Shown here: positions 24,761-33,121 of the stretch, piece after piece
Numbering within the stretch: position 1 is the first letter of the stretch
How the letters are laid out: the number at the start of each line of letters is the position of its first letter
From: Granulicella sp.
Lineage (GTDB): Bacteria; Acidobacteriota; Terriglobia; Terriglobales; Acidobacteriaceae
Assembly (NCBI GenBank): GCA_003133205.1
Contig: PKWK01000382.1
Location: 4,450-39,949 of the forward strand
Length of the DNA: 35,500 nt
Reading direction: 5' to 3'
Notes under the pieces: model-generated
What the model was told of the DNA's origin: nothing
What the model saw: the letters and a program-made list of their open reading frames with translations, nothing else
The model's database searches: none
Program-made: the position numbers and the translations under genes

Positions 24761-25972
24761 CTACTGCCAGAAAGGCAGACCAGCGTGCTTGCGTAGCTCA
24801 GAGAGTGGGTAGAACGTGCCGCGCCAGGTGACCCCGCCGCGAAGCACGGTGATCAGCATGGAACGCAGCATGGAGTAGACGAGAAGCAATGCACTGATGG
24901 GAAAGAGCGCGGCGTACATAGCCGAGATTCGGCTGGTGCGGCTCGACAGCACATACAAGCCGGCAACCGAGGCTAGCCCGATGAGCCCAGGAATCCGCGT
25001 GGCTGGCAGCGCCAGGAACGCAACCGGAGCAATGCAGAACAGGATGGTCAATGTGGCCGCGGCTAGCAGTAGCGCCGGGCGGAAGCGAAAGATCGCAAAC
25101 AGGTTCTTGGTCATGCCGTTGACCAGGCCAAAGACGCCCGCTGCCCAGTGCACGCACACCATTCCCGGAGCGGTGGCAACGCGCTGGCGAAGACCCGCAC
25201 GCTTGACCCGGTGGCCGAGGGTCAGGTCTTCGAGAATCTCCATCGGAGCTGCGTCGAAGCCTCCAAGCTCCTGGTAGACAGAGGTGCGGATGAGGTTGAA
25301 GGCGCCTACGCCGATGGCATCGCGCATGGCCTTGGGGTCCGAAACACGCCACGGGCGCACCGCCCAAAGGCCTAGCACTTGCAGATAGGACAGGAGCATA
25401 CCTTCCCCACAGGTCTTGGCAATTGTTGTGGGCAACACAACAAAATGGTCGGCCTGGGTAGCCAGGGCTTGGGCCAGCGAGCGACGGATGGCATCGTGCC
25501 GGAAGAGGATGTCACCGTCAGTAAAGAGCAGGTAATCGGAGTGATGGGTTGCGACCGCGTGCCGGGCGGCCAAGGCCATTGCATGCGTCTTGCCTAGCCA
25601 GTTGGCCGGGAGAGTCGTAACGTGCAGCACTTCGAGCCGAGCGGGATGCGCGTGGGCCAGCCCGTCCATGATTGTGCCGGTCTGGTCGGTGGAGCGGTCG
25701 TCGACGCCGATGACGCAGAGGTCGCCGTAGTCCTGGTTCATTAGGGATTCCAGGCAGGCGGCAACGCTGGCTGCCTCGTTGCGGGCCGGCACAATGACTG
25801 CCACGGATGGGCTTCCGGCAGGGGCAACGTCATACTCGGATCCCAGAAGGTTGGGCACGGTGGCAAGGCCGCGAGCGGCTTCAAGCAGCTTGTAGAGCCA
25901 GGCTACGCCGACGAGCCACGCAATCAGGCAAACGGCGATGTGCGATGAGTGCATGAAGGGATAGACTCTCAC
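24761..25972 (-). CDS. Family 2 glycosyltransferase with membrane segments
   Basis: The 403-residue protein joins a GT-A catalytic domain to hydrophobic helices. An N-terminal membrane helix (about 10-28) precedes VAVIVPARNEAASVAACLESL (58-78). The nucleotide-sugar motif is Asp152-Gly-Asp154 in FTDGDILF. The acceptor-side acid is in EILEDLTLGHRVKRAG. Three or four C-terminal helices follow, ending with RGGVTWRGTFYPL. The layout resembles CrtQ/HpnB-type transferases that modify lipids such as carotenoids or hopanoids. The acceptor cannot be told from this window. The start used is GTG 25972 with AGAGG about nine bases upstream; ATG 25954 is possible. It follows the MFS gene by 72 bp on the same strand. 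Confidence 0.86.
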   Translation of the reverse strand: MRVYPFMHSSHIAVCLIAWLVGVAWLYKLLEAARGLATVPNLLGSEYDVAPAGSPSVAVIVPARNEAASVAACLESLMNQDYGDLCVIGVDDRSTDQTGTIMDGLAHAHPARLEVLHVTTLPANWLGKTHAMALAARHAVATHHSDYLLFTDGDILFRHDAIRRSLAQALATQADHFVVLPTTIAKTCGEGMLLSYLQVLGLWAVRPWRVSDPKAMRDAIGVGAFNLIRTSVYQELGGFDAAPMEILEDLTLGHRVKRAGLRQRVATAPGMVCVHWAAGVFGLVNGMTKNLFAIFRFRPALLLAAATLTILFCIAPVAFLALPATRIPGLIGLASVAGLYVLSSRTSRISAMYAALFPISALLLVYSMLRSMLITVLRGGVTWRGTFYPLSELRKHAGLPFWQ

Positions 25973-26044
25973 CTCTGCGCTGCCTCTGAAAAGAATCTCC
26001 CACAGTTCGCAAGCACCTTTGCAACTCCCGGCGATAAGTATCGT

Positions 26045-27340
26045 TCAGGCCAGATCGAAGTTCGGCGGAAGGGGTTGCTCGTAGCGGGCGCCGATGAAGA
26101 GCAGGGCAGCGGCGATCAGCATCGTGACGAGGGTAAGGGCAAGGCCGATTGAGAGGGTAGACCGGTCGCTGACCATGCCAATGAGTTTGGGAGAGGGAGT
26201 GTCGCCGAGAGCATGGATGAGTAGCAACTCGATGGCAATCGCGGTGGAACGGACGGCAACGGGAACGGCGTTGACAATGGCTGCATTCAGCGGGCCGGTG
26301 CCGAGCATGATCAGGAACATCGCGACCGTAAGCGCTGGAAGCATCGTCGCGCGAGGCCCGAAGAAACAAATCAGAGCCGGCGGGACGGTCAGCCCGGCGG
26401 ACCAGGCGGAGACCAGGTAGAGGGCGCGATGGTTGGTGCGAAGCCAGCGCTGGGCGAGCCATCCGCCCACGGCTGTGCCACCCAGACCACCTCCGGCGAT
26501 GATCGCTCCGAAGATCGTGCCAACGGAATCGGGCGAAAAACCGGAGCGCTCAAGGAAGCTCGGCATCCACGCGGAGATGCCGCCCAGCGAGAAGGTGATC
26601 ATCGCCATTCCGAGCGTGGCGTACATGTAGCGGGGATTGATGGCGAGATTGCCGATCATGCGAAGGTTCTCGGCGACAGCCTCGCCCAGACTTGCACGGG
26701 CCGCGGCAACGGGTGCAGCTTCGGTGTGCGGATCGCTGGCTCCGCGCTCTGGCTCTTTCAGCAGGAAAAGGATCAGCAGCGCGATGATCAGGCCAGGAAC
26801 GGCGGACACATAGAACGGCATGCGCCAGCCAAATCGTGCCCCAACCGTCTCGCCCATCAGGACGCCGATGGCAGCGCCGACAGGGATCGCAATGTAAAAG
26901 ACGGTGAGGACACGGTTGCGCTGTTCTTCAGGGTAGAAGTCGGAGAGCAACGCCGGAGCATAAATGCCGAGCGAGGCCTCGCCGATGCCCAGGATCGCAT
27001 GGCGGAATAGCAGCGAGTCAAAAACATGCACGGCACCGGTAAGCACATTAACCGCGCTAATCGCCACAGCGCAGATGATAATCAGGGGCTTGCGCGGAAG
27101 ATGGTCGCCGAGCCACCCGGTAAACGGCGCCGACAGCATATACGTGAGGAAGAACCAGAAGGTGATCGACCCGATCGCGGAGTCGGAGACGCGGAACTCT
27201 TTCTTGACCAGTTCCTGCACGCCCGGCAGGATGTAGCGATCGATGTAGTTGACAAAGTTGAGCGCGGTGAGCAGAACCAGCGCGGTCGTGGCTCCGGCGA
27301 CGGAACGGATCGGAAACCTGGGCTTGGTCGCGGCGGCCAT
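26045..27340 (-). CDS. MFS transporter, Spinster-like
   Basis: This 431-residue major facilitator protein should have twelve transmembrane helices. The first helix region LNFVNYIDRYILPGVQELVKKEF is typical of the Spinster-like group. The helix 2-3 loop carries the MFS motif as GWLGDHLPRKPLI (about 75-87), and GEASLGIYAPALLSDFYPEEQRNR fits the same group. A central cytoplasmic loop (about 200-225) separates the halves. Spinster-like carriers have been linked to sphingolipid or lysophospholipid transport in eukaryotes; the bacterial substrates are mostly unknown. Proximity to the lipid-type glycosyltransferase is suggestive only. ATG 27340 is the natural start. It lies 63 bp after queF. Confidence 0.88.
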   Translation of the reverse strand: MAAATKPRFPIRSVAGATTALVLLTALNFVNYIDRYILPGVQELVKKEFRVSDSAIGSITFWFFLTYMLSAPFTGWLGDHLPRKPLIIICAVAISAVNVLTGAVHVFDSLLFRHAILGIGEASLGIYAPALLSDFYPEEQRNRVLTVFYIAIPVGAAIGVLMGETVGARFGWRMPFYVSAVPGLIIALLILFLLKEPERGASDPHTEAAPVAAARASLGEAVAENLRMIGNLAINPRYMYATLGMAMITFSLGGISAWMPSFLERSGFSPDSVGTIFGAIIAGGGLGGTAVGGWLAQRWLRTNHRALYLVSAWSAGLTVPPALICFFGPRATMLPALTVAMFLIMLGTGPLNAAIVNAVPVAVRSTAIAIELLLIHALGDTPSPKLIGMVSDRSTLSIGLALTLVTMLIAAALLFIGARYEQPLPPNFDLA

Positions 27341-27403
27341 CTTTCGCGAGGATAGCAGGGGAAGACCGCGCTCGACGAGGGCGCGAAGACTACTTCCCTT
27401 CCG

Positions 27404-27808
27404 TCAATCGACTTTCGGTCGCGGATACGTCGCCTCGACAATAGTCGAGATCCCGCCGCGCGACCGGAAGTCGCCCACCACCTTTGCCCACACCGGATTA
27501 CAGGACTTCACCACGTCATCCAGCACCTGGTTGACGATGTTCTCCTGGAAGATGCCCAGGTTGCGATAGGTGAAGAGGTATTCCTTCAAGCTCTTCAACT
27601 CTATGCAGAGGTCGCGCGGCATGTAGCGGATGGTGATGCGACCGAAATCGGGCAGGCCTGTCTTGGGGCAAACCGAGGTGAACTCAGGATCGTCGACCAG
27701 TATCTCGTAGGCGCGGAACTGGTTGGCCCAGGTATCGATGGACGGAAATTTTGTGTCCAGGCCGGCAGCGGCGTGGGTGTCGGTGTAACCGGTCTTCTGG
27801 GTGGGCAT
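27404..27808 (-). CDS. queF: NADPH-dependent 7-cyano-7-deazaguanine reductase (preQ1 synthase)
   Basis: The 134-residue enzyme reduces the nitrile of preQ0 to the amine of preQ1 in queuosine biosynthesis. It is the short, single-domain (type I, FolE-like tunnel fold) form. The nucleophile Cys47 lies in FTSVCPKTGLPDFG, with Asp54 as the nearby acid. The family motif ELKSLKEYLFTYRNLGIFQEN (70-90) includes the glutamate expected to bind the substrate purine. No other queuosine genes are adjacent. Its ATG lies nine bases after the stop codon of the M48 protease gene and has only a weak ribosome binding site (TAGAG), so coupling to the upstream gene is likely. Confidence 0.94.
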   Translation of the reverse strand: MPTQKTGYTDTHAAAGLDTKFPSIDTWANQFRAYEILVDDPEFTSVCPKTGLPDFGRITIRYMPRDLCIELKSLKEYLFTYRNLGIFQENIVNQVLDDVVKSCNPVWAKVVGDFRSRGGISTIVEATYPRPKVD

Positions 27809-27817
27809 CGCTCTATT

Positions 27818-29164
27818 CTAGTCGCGGCGACCCAGGGTCGGGCGATCGTCTCCGGAGTTGGCGGGCGCGTTCGGATCGTTGGGATCGTTGTTGGTTCCGC
27901 CAACGCGACGCAGCGTGGGCTTGTTGCCACCGCTCTTGTCGGTCAGCTTGCGCTTGTTCTCGATGCGCGCCAGGCGGGCTTTGATGTCGTCGAACTCGCT
28001 GGTCGTGACGACGTAGTCAGGCCGCGGCGGCATGATGGTGGCGATCTCTTCTTCGGAGTGGGCGATCCGATCCGGCGTCTGCGGGTGGTCGGCGAAGACC
28101 TTCGCCAGCGTGCCGGGCTTGTGCTTCTCGAGCGCGTCGATCTTCTCGAAGAACTGGATGAAGGCCTGTGGGTCGTAGCCCGCCTTGTACATGTACTGCA
28201 GGCCCAGCCAGTCTGCCTCCGCCTCATACTCACGAGAGAACTCGAGGAAGCTGATCGGGATAGCGAGCTGCGAAGCCTCGTAGATGCCATACCCCGTCCA
28301 CGAACCCTGCGTGAAGATGATCAGCGGAATCGACGCGATCTGGAAGTAGTTCATCCGCGTCAACTCGCGCGCCGCGTGGTGGGCGCACACATGGGCCGTC
28401 TCGTGCGCCATTACGCCGGCAAGTTCGGCCTCTTCGTCAGCAGCCATGATCAAGCCCGAGTTGACGTAGAAGAAGCCGCCCGGAAGTGCCATCGCGTTGA
28501 TCTCGTCGGAGTCGATGACCTTGATGGTGAACGGCACCTTGCAGTCGGAGTTCTTGACGATGTTCTGTCCAATGCGGTTGACGTATTCAATAACCACCGG
28601 ATCGGTCACCATGTGGGCAGACTTCTCGATCTCCATCGAGTACTGCTTGCCCATGCCAATCTCGCCGTTGACGGAGTACCAGTTACCCAGGCCACGACCG
28701 CCGATGTTGCGCGTGCCGACGGCGTCCACATCATCCTCGCTACCCTTCTTGATGTGCGGGTCAAGCGCCTCGCCGGGAGATGGCAGCGCATCAGTCTTGG
28801 CAGTCTTGCTCTTCGACGCGTCGGCCTTTGAATCGGGCTTCGCTGCCGGCGCATTGGCTGCGTCGGGCTTGTCCGCGCCCGGTTTATCCGTGCCAGCCTG
28901 ACCGGCGGTGTTCTGATCCGTGCTGGTCTTGTCTGTAGATGTCTGGTCGTCGTTCGGAACGCCGAACTTCGGCCTGTCGGACGTAGTGCCGGACGTCGAC
29001 GCAGGGGCGGTCTGCGCGGGCTGCGAGGCCGCTGGAGCGGTCGTTGCCGCCGGAGCCGCGGTTGAAGTCGACTGAGTGGACTGCTGCGCGAAGGTGTGCG
29101 TCGCAAACGCAAGCACACCGATGGCAAGCAGGGCGGCGATGCCGAACTGGGTTCGAGTACGCAT
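27818..29164 (-). CDS. Secreted M48-family zinc metalloprotease with disordered N-terminal segment
   Basis: From ATG 29164 the protein has 448 residues. The upstream in-frame codons lack a signal sequence, while this start has GGAG eight bases ahead and gives a clean signal peptide (MRTRTQFGIAALLAIGVLAF, cleaved near TFAQ). Residues about 28-130 are Ser/Thr/Ala/Asp/Lys-rich and probably disordered. The protease domain follows, with zinc ligands His254 and His258 and catalytic Glu255 in HETAH, and third ligand Glu314 in REYEAEAD. A helical segment and an Asn/Pro/Asp-rich tail end the protein. Periplasmic M48 proteases such as BepA/YfgC process or quality-control outer-membrane proteins; that role is inferred. 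The stop codon is nine bases before queF. Confidence 0.9.
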   Translation of the reverse strand: MRTRTQFGIAALLAIGVLAFATHTFAQQSTQSTSTAAPAATTAPAASQPAQTAPASTSGTTSDRPKFGVPNDDQTSTDKTSTDQNTAGQAGTDKPGADKPDAANAPAAKPDSKADASKSKTAKTDALPSPGEALDPHIKKGSEDDVDAVGTRNIGGRGLGNWYSVNGEIGMGKQYSMEIEKSAHMVTDPVVIEYVNRIGQNIVKNSDCKVPFTIKVIDSDEINAMALPGGFFYVNSGLIMAADEEAELAGVMAHETAHVCAHHAARELTRMNYFQIASIPLIIFTQGSWTGYGIYEASQLAIPISFLEFSREYEAEADWLGLQYMYKAGYDPQAFIQFFEKIDALEKHKPGTLAKVFADHPQTPDRIAHSEEEIATIMPPRPDYVVTTSEFDDIKARLARIENKRKLTDKSGGNKPTLRRVGGTNNDPNDPNAPANSGDDRPTLGRRD

Positions 29165-29375
29165 GGTGTTTCTCCGGACGGGCCGCGCTTCCTGCGAGCG
29201 AGCGCAACTCAGCACATCGTTAGACGAAGTATGCACCTTTATTGTGAGCATTGCCATATCGCACCCCCTGTCGCCCCGCCCGTGGATACCTAGACGCAAG
29301 ATCCATCCAAAGGAGTTACACGAATCGTTGGGACCGGCCGTAGAGTGGGCCAATGCCTCCCTGAGCCCGAACCCC

Positions 29376-29384
29376 ATTATACCA
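29376..29384 (-). promoter_or_regulatory. Extended -10 promoter element upstream of the M48 protease gene
   Basis: On the minus strand the word TGGTATAAT is a perfect extended -10 (TGn plus TATAAT). No good -35 is seen, which is common with extended -10 promoters. It would start a transcript about 205 nt upstream of the protease ATG, so a long leader is expected. It lies within the 343-bp spacer after the pseudopilin operon (29165-29507), which otherwise holds no visible gene. Confidence 0.5.
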
Positions 29385-29507
29385 AGCTGAGGAAGCAATC
29401 AGATTAACTCTATTCTATTTTGAATCAGATAGATAGCCGATTTTGCCTTGACCCGCGTCTTTGGCTGGATTCGGGCAAGTCGAGGACATCCGCTATGAGA
29501 AATGGCT

Positions 29508-29966
29508 CTACCAGGTGTTATAAGCGGTGCCGTCGTTACCGGTGATCTGGGCGCCGGAGTGGACGTCGTCGATGCCTGGATCGGTCTGGTCGACGGTCGA
29601 CAACACGTCGGACTGACTTGTAGTCCACGAGTCGTTGCGCCCCGTGAAGGGGTCTTTGGGGATGGCCTTGAGGTACCCGGCGGTGACCAGATCGTCGAGC
29701 GCCTGTGGCGCCTTCTGCTTGTCGACAGTGTAGGAGCCGATCGCAGTGCGCATGACCTGGAGGTCCTCGCGAAGCACGGCTTCCTTGGCGGCCACAACAT
29801 TGCGGGTATACATCGGGACTGCCATCGACGCCAGAGTGGCAATGATCATCATGACGATGAGCAGTTCAAACAGGGTGAAGCCGGAGTCCGGCGTAACACC
29901 GGCGTCGAGAGACGCGGTTCCTCGCGGGGCAAGCCGTACACGACCGAATTGGCGAGAATCTACCAT
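29508..29966 (-). CDS. Type II secretion / type IV pilus-like pseudopilin, GspG-like (second copy)
   Basis: This 152-residue prepilin has its peptidase site after Gly29: SG|FTLFELLIVMMIIATLASMA, with Glu34 at mature position +5. A long hydrophobic helix follows, then a globular domain with QALDDLVTAGYLKAIPKDPFTG typical of the major pseudopilin GspG, and a C-terminal ending GTAYNTW. The 29-residue leader is longer than usual. The ATG lies inside the end of the preceding pseudopilin gene (7-bp overlap, frames differ), so translation is probably coupled. It is the last gene of the secretin operon. Mature pseudopilins would be inserted in the inner membrane and assembled below the secretin. Confidence 0.88.
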   Translation of the reverse strand: MVDSRQFGRVRLAPRGTASLDAGVTPDSGFTLFELLIVMMIIATLASMAVPMYTRNVVAAKEAVLREDLQVMRTAIGSYTVDKQKAPQALDDLVTAGYLKAIPKDPFTGRNDSWTTSQSDVLSTVDQTDPGIDDVHSGAQITGNDGTAYNTW

Positions 29967-30490
29967 GTGTTGTATTTGGTGCCGTCCAGTGCGGTTTCGT
30001 AGCTCTTGGTGTACACGTCAAAGACGTTTTGTCCGCCCCAGGAGTCGGCGTCCGCGTCGTCCTGATTCGAGCGCAGGCCCCAGTCCGTCGACTTAGTCAT
30101 GGGGTCGGTGGGGATGGCGCGCAGGAACCTGACCTTCTTCTCCTGAACGTCGACGCCATCAACCAGCGTCTGCAGGTCGGGCGGATACCCGACGCTGTCG
30201 GCCTTGATCTGAATAGCTCCGCGGTCGGCTGCGTCCTTGTAGCGATCGATGGCATCCCGCATCTCCCACAGATCGCGGCGAAGCTCACGCTCCTTCTGGC
30301 GCTTGACCTGGAAGCGCGCGACCGGAAGAGCCGCGGTGGCCAGAATGCTGACGATGGCCACGGTAATAATGAGTTCGACGAGCGTTAAGCCCGACTCGGG
30401 GCTTGAGGCACGAGGTACGCGGTGCGAGGTGTATCTCCCCGGCGCCTCGAACCTTGAACCTTGAACCTTGAACCTCACGCGCCACCTCAC
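29960..30490 (-). CDS. Pseudopilin, GspG-like (first copy), with repeat-encoded leader
   Basis: The 176-residue frame contains a class III signal with cleavage after Gly34: ESG|LTLVELIITVAIVSILATA, Glu39 at +5. The globular part has the pattern PPDLQTLVDG...FLRAIPTDPMT and ends GQNVFDVYTKSYETALDGTKYNTW, close to GspG proteins. The start is GTG (30490), overlapping the secretin stop as GTGA; GTG 30478 is an alternative with GAGG ahead. The first 15 or so residues (RFKVQGSRFE) are encoded by a tandem AAGGTTC heptamer, so the long leader seems to be repeat DNA caught in the reading frame. It is paralogous to the next gene, sharing the YNTW terminus. Confidence 0.87.
   Translation of the reverse strand: MRWRVRFKVQGSRFEAPGRYTSHRVPRASSPESGLTLVELIITVAIVSILATAALPVARFQVKRQKERELRRDLWEMRDAIDRYKDAADRGAIQIKADSVGYPPDLQTLVDGVDVQEKKVRFLRAIPTDPMTKSTDWGLRSNQDDADADSWGGQNVFDVYTKSYETALDGTKYNTW
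30448..30474. repeat. Tandem heptamer (TTGAACC) inside the pseudopilin leader
   Basis: Three perfect copies of TTGAACC (30454-30474) are preceded by the partial copy CGAACC. On the coding strand this reads GGTTCAA repeated. A similar word, GGTTCGAGGTTCGAGG, lies in the spacer near 10205-10220. Because seven is not a multiple of three, a change in copy number would shift the frame of the leader. Confidence 0.8.
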
Positions 30491-32883
30491 TTCACATGGA
30501 CCACGCCCTGCGAACCGACCGCGGGCAGGTTGACCTGGAGGCTGTTCTTGGCGCCGACCTTGATCAGCGCGATGTTGGTATCCCCCGCAGCGATGGCCTT
30601 GAACGTGAGCGTGCAGACCTCACCCTGGCCATTGACGCCGCCCACGCCCGGAGGACGCGAGGCCGAGATCGTGACCAGGCCGTTGCCTTCGTCGCGGTGC
30701 ACCAGGGCGACCGGCTGACCGTCGCCGCCGAGCAGGCCGCCCGAATCGACGTTGACCAACTGCAGGATCTTGGGATCAAACTGGATCTGCAGCGGGACTG
30801 AGTAAACATCATGCGCGTTCGAGAGCACGATGGACGCCGTGAAGGTACTGCCGACAGCATGCGTGGAGTTCGGCGGGGATACATTCAGCGAGACGGGCTG
30901 GCCAGCCGCAGAGGCTGCCGCAGAGTTGTTCGAAGCTGCCGGAGCGGCGCCGGGGGTGGGTGGCATGGCCTGCTGCTTCAACTGCTGGACCATGGCGGAC
31001 GCGGCATTGGCGGCGGTCACGGCTGGGGCCGCATTGGGCGCGGCGCTCAATGGGGATAGGTCGCCCAGATTCGCGTCGGCGTGGCGGAGTTCGATGGTGG
31101 TTTGCGTGCCCGTATCGATGGCGCGCGTATTCAGGCCGGTCAGCACGGATTCGCGGACGATGTGCGGGATCAGGACGAAGACCACCTCGTCTTGCGCAAT
31201 CTCTTTATTGACTGAGCCGAACAAATACTTGATGAGGGGAATGTCGGACAGGCCAGGAGTGCCGCTGTTGGTCGTGTTGTCCATCTTGGTCAGGATGCCC
31301 GCGAGCAGGCATGGCTCGCCATCGCGCAACTGGATGGTGGTCTTGTCGGAACGCTGGCCGATGATGGGTTCGGTGACGCCCGAAATGGTGACGGAGCCGG
31401 CTTGATTCGAAACCTCGACGCTAAGCTTGAGCGAAACCTCACGGTCGAGGTGGATGGTCGGCGTCATATCGATGTTGACGCCGACATCGAGGTAGGTGAA
31501 CTGGGTCTGGACGCCGATTCCGGCCGTAATCCCGGTCGCTGCGCCAGCCGAGTACGAGCCAGTGGCGATGGGAATCCTCGAGCCGATCTTGAGCGTGGCC
31601 TGCTGCCCGTCGGTAGCGCGAATGCTCGGGTTCTGCAGGACGCGCGTATCGGCGTCCGAGAGCAGCGCGTTGAGCGTGCCACCGCCGAGATTGGTGACGG
31701 CAAAGTTGGTGGCGTTGATGTTGGCCAGGGTGTTCAGCGTGAAGCCGGAAGCTGTGGCGGTTGCGCCGGTGGTGGAGGTGGAGGTGGTGGTGTTGGTGGA
31801 ATTGGGCGAGACCTGCGGAGTGATTCCAAACGACTGCGGCAGCGTGATGCCGAGGTTGCGGATCTTGTCGCGATTGACTTCGAGAATAGCGACATCGACA
31901 ACTACCTCCGCACGCGTGCGATCGAGATCATTCAGCAGCTTCTCGGCGAGGATCAGGTGCTCCGGCGGAGCGCGCATGACAATTGCATTTTGCGAAGCGA
32001 CCAGGTAGACCTTGTCTTCAGCGGCGAGTACATTGCGCAGCGCGGTGACAATTTCATTGGCGTCGGCCTGCTGGCTGGCATTGGTCAGGTAGAAGGTCTG
32101 CACAGCGACGGAATCCAGATCGGTATGCTTTTGCCGGGTGCTCGCGGCAACGAAGATGGTATCTGGCGTGATGACCTTGTAGAAAGTGGCGGCGATGGTG
32201 CCGACGACGCGCAGCGCATCCGCAAGGCTCACGTTGACGAGGTCGACAGGAATCCGCCGCGACTGGTAGTCGGGATCGAACAGGACGTTAAGCCCCGCCC
32301 CCTTCCCGATAGCCGTATAGATATACTTCGTGTCCTCGATCGTGTGCAGGGTGATGAGTTCATCGGACATCGGCTTCAGCGTGATGGGCGCGGAAACTGA
32401 ACTCACGTCGCGAAGCACTGCGCTGGCTGCGGCAGAGCCGCCGGGTGGCGAGTTCGATGCGCCGGGAGCCTTATCCAGGCGCTCGGTGATCTGGATCTCC
32501 TGCGTGGCCGCCTCGTTTGAGGGATCAATCTGCAGGGCGCGGGTGAACTGGTTGAGTGCGCCGCCCAGATCTCCGCTCTGGCGCAGGACGCGGCCGCGAT
32601 CGACGTGGGCGGCAGCGGCCTGGAAGCGCATGCGATCGACGCGCTCCTGGTAGCGCATGTCCTTCGGGGCCTTCTGGTGAGCCTTAAGATAGGCCTCGTA
32701 GGCGGTGTCGTAGTCCTCGCGCAACTCAGCGGCCTGGCCCCGCTTATTCCAGCCGCTGGCGCTCTGGGCGCTCGCAGAGGGGCTGAACGTCAATCCGGCA
32801 AGCAAGACGAGCAACGCTGCGACGCATCCTCGATACACAGACGAAGAGAGCTTTGTTATCACCAATGGGAACCCGTGAGTCAT
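30487..32883 (-). CDS. Secretin with N-terminal TPR and C-terminal cohesin domain
   Basis: From ATG 32883 the product has 798 residues; the frame extends further upstream but this start gives a proper signal peptide (hydrophobic 21-31, cleavage near ASA|Q at 39). Domains in order: TPR-like helices (44-125), a short linker, secretin N0/N1-type domains (about 168-330), the secretin beta-barrel (about 400-577) with RVLQNPSIRATDG and the end motif GTPGLSDIPLIKYLFG (541-556), an Ala/Pro/Asn linker (610-662), and a cohesin-like domain (663-798) with FDPKILQLVNV and LVTISASRPPG. It should form the outer-membrane gate for the two downstream pseudopilins. The TPR plus cohesin additions are unusual for a classical GspD/PilQ. 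ATPase and platform genes are not in the window. Confidence 0.88.
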   Translation of the reverse strand: MTHGFPLVITKLSSSVYRGCVAALLVLLAGLTFSPSASAQSASGWNKRGQAAELREDYDTAYEAYLKAHQKAPKDMRYQERVDRMRFQAAAAHVDRGRVLRQSGDLGGALNQFTRALQIDPSNEAATQEIQITERLDKAPGASNSPPGGSAAASAVLRDVSSVSAPITLKPMSDELITLHTIEDTKYIYTAIGKGAGLNVLFDPDYQSRRIPVDLVNVSLADALRVVGTIAATFYKVITPDTIFVAASTRQKHTDLDSVAVQTFYLTNASQQADANEIVTALRNVLAAEDKVYLVASQNAIVMRAPPEHLILAEKLLNDLDRTRAEVVVDVAILEVNRDKIRNLGITLPQSFGITPQVSPNSTNTTTSTSTTGATATASGFTLNTLANINATNFAVTNLGGGTLNALLSDADTRVLQNPSIRATDGQQATLKIGSRIPIATGSYSAGAATGITAGIGVQTQFTYLDVGVNIDMTPTIHLDREVSLKLSVEVSNQAGSVTISGVTEPIIGQRSDKTTIQLRDGEPCLLAGILTKMDNTTNSGTPGLSDIPLIKYLFGSVNKEIAQDEVVFVLIPHIVRESVLTGLNTRAIDTGTQTTIELRHADANLGDLSPLSAAPNAAPAVTAANAASAMVQQLKQQAMPPTPGAAPAASNNSAAASAAGQPVSLNVSPPNSTHAVGSTFTASIVLSNAHDVYSVPLQIQFDPKILQLVNVDSGGLLGGDGQPVALVHRDEGNGLVTISASRPPGVGGVNGQGEVCTLTFKAIAAGDTNIALIKVGAKNSLQVNLPAVGSQGVVHVK

Positions 32884-33121
32884 GCCAATGCTCTGTGCTT
32901 CCTTTGCGCCGAATCTGTGTGCCTGTTGGACAACCCCATTCCATGATGCGCCGCGCCTGGGGCCATCGGCTCCACAAGACGGAATGGGTGAAAAACCATC
33001 CATTGACTCAAAGCTATCCGATGGGATGCCATTTAACAGGCGGCCACTCTCACTGGACTGGTTGAACTCTGGCGAGTATAGCATTCGGATGATTTCCCTT
33101 TGTTTTCAATTACTTACTCAT

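Noticed and set aside
29165..29398. Upstream extension of the M48 protease frame
   Set aside because: The extra residues precede a complete signal peptide and run over the likely promoter.
32884..33084. Upstream extension of the secretin frame
   Set aside because: It would place 67 non-signal residues before a normal signal peptide, so the start at 32883 is preferred.
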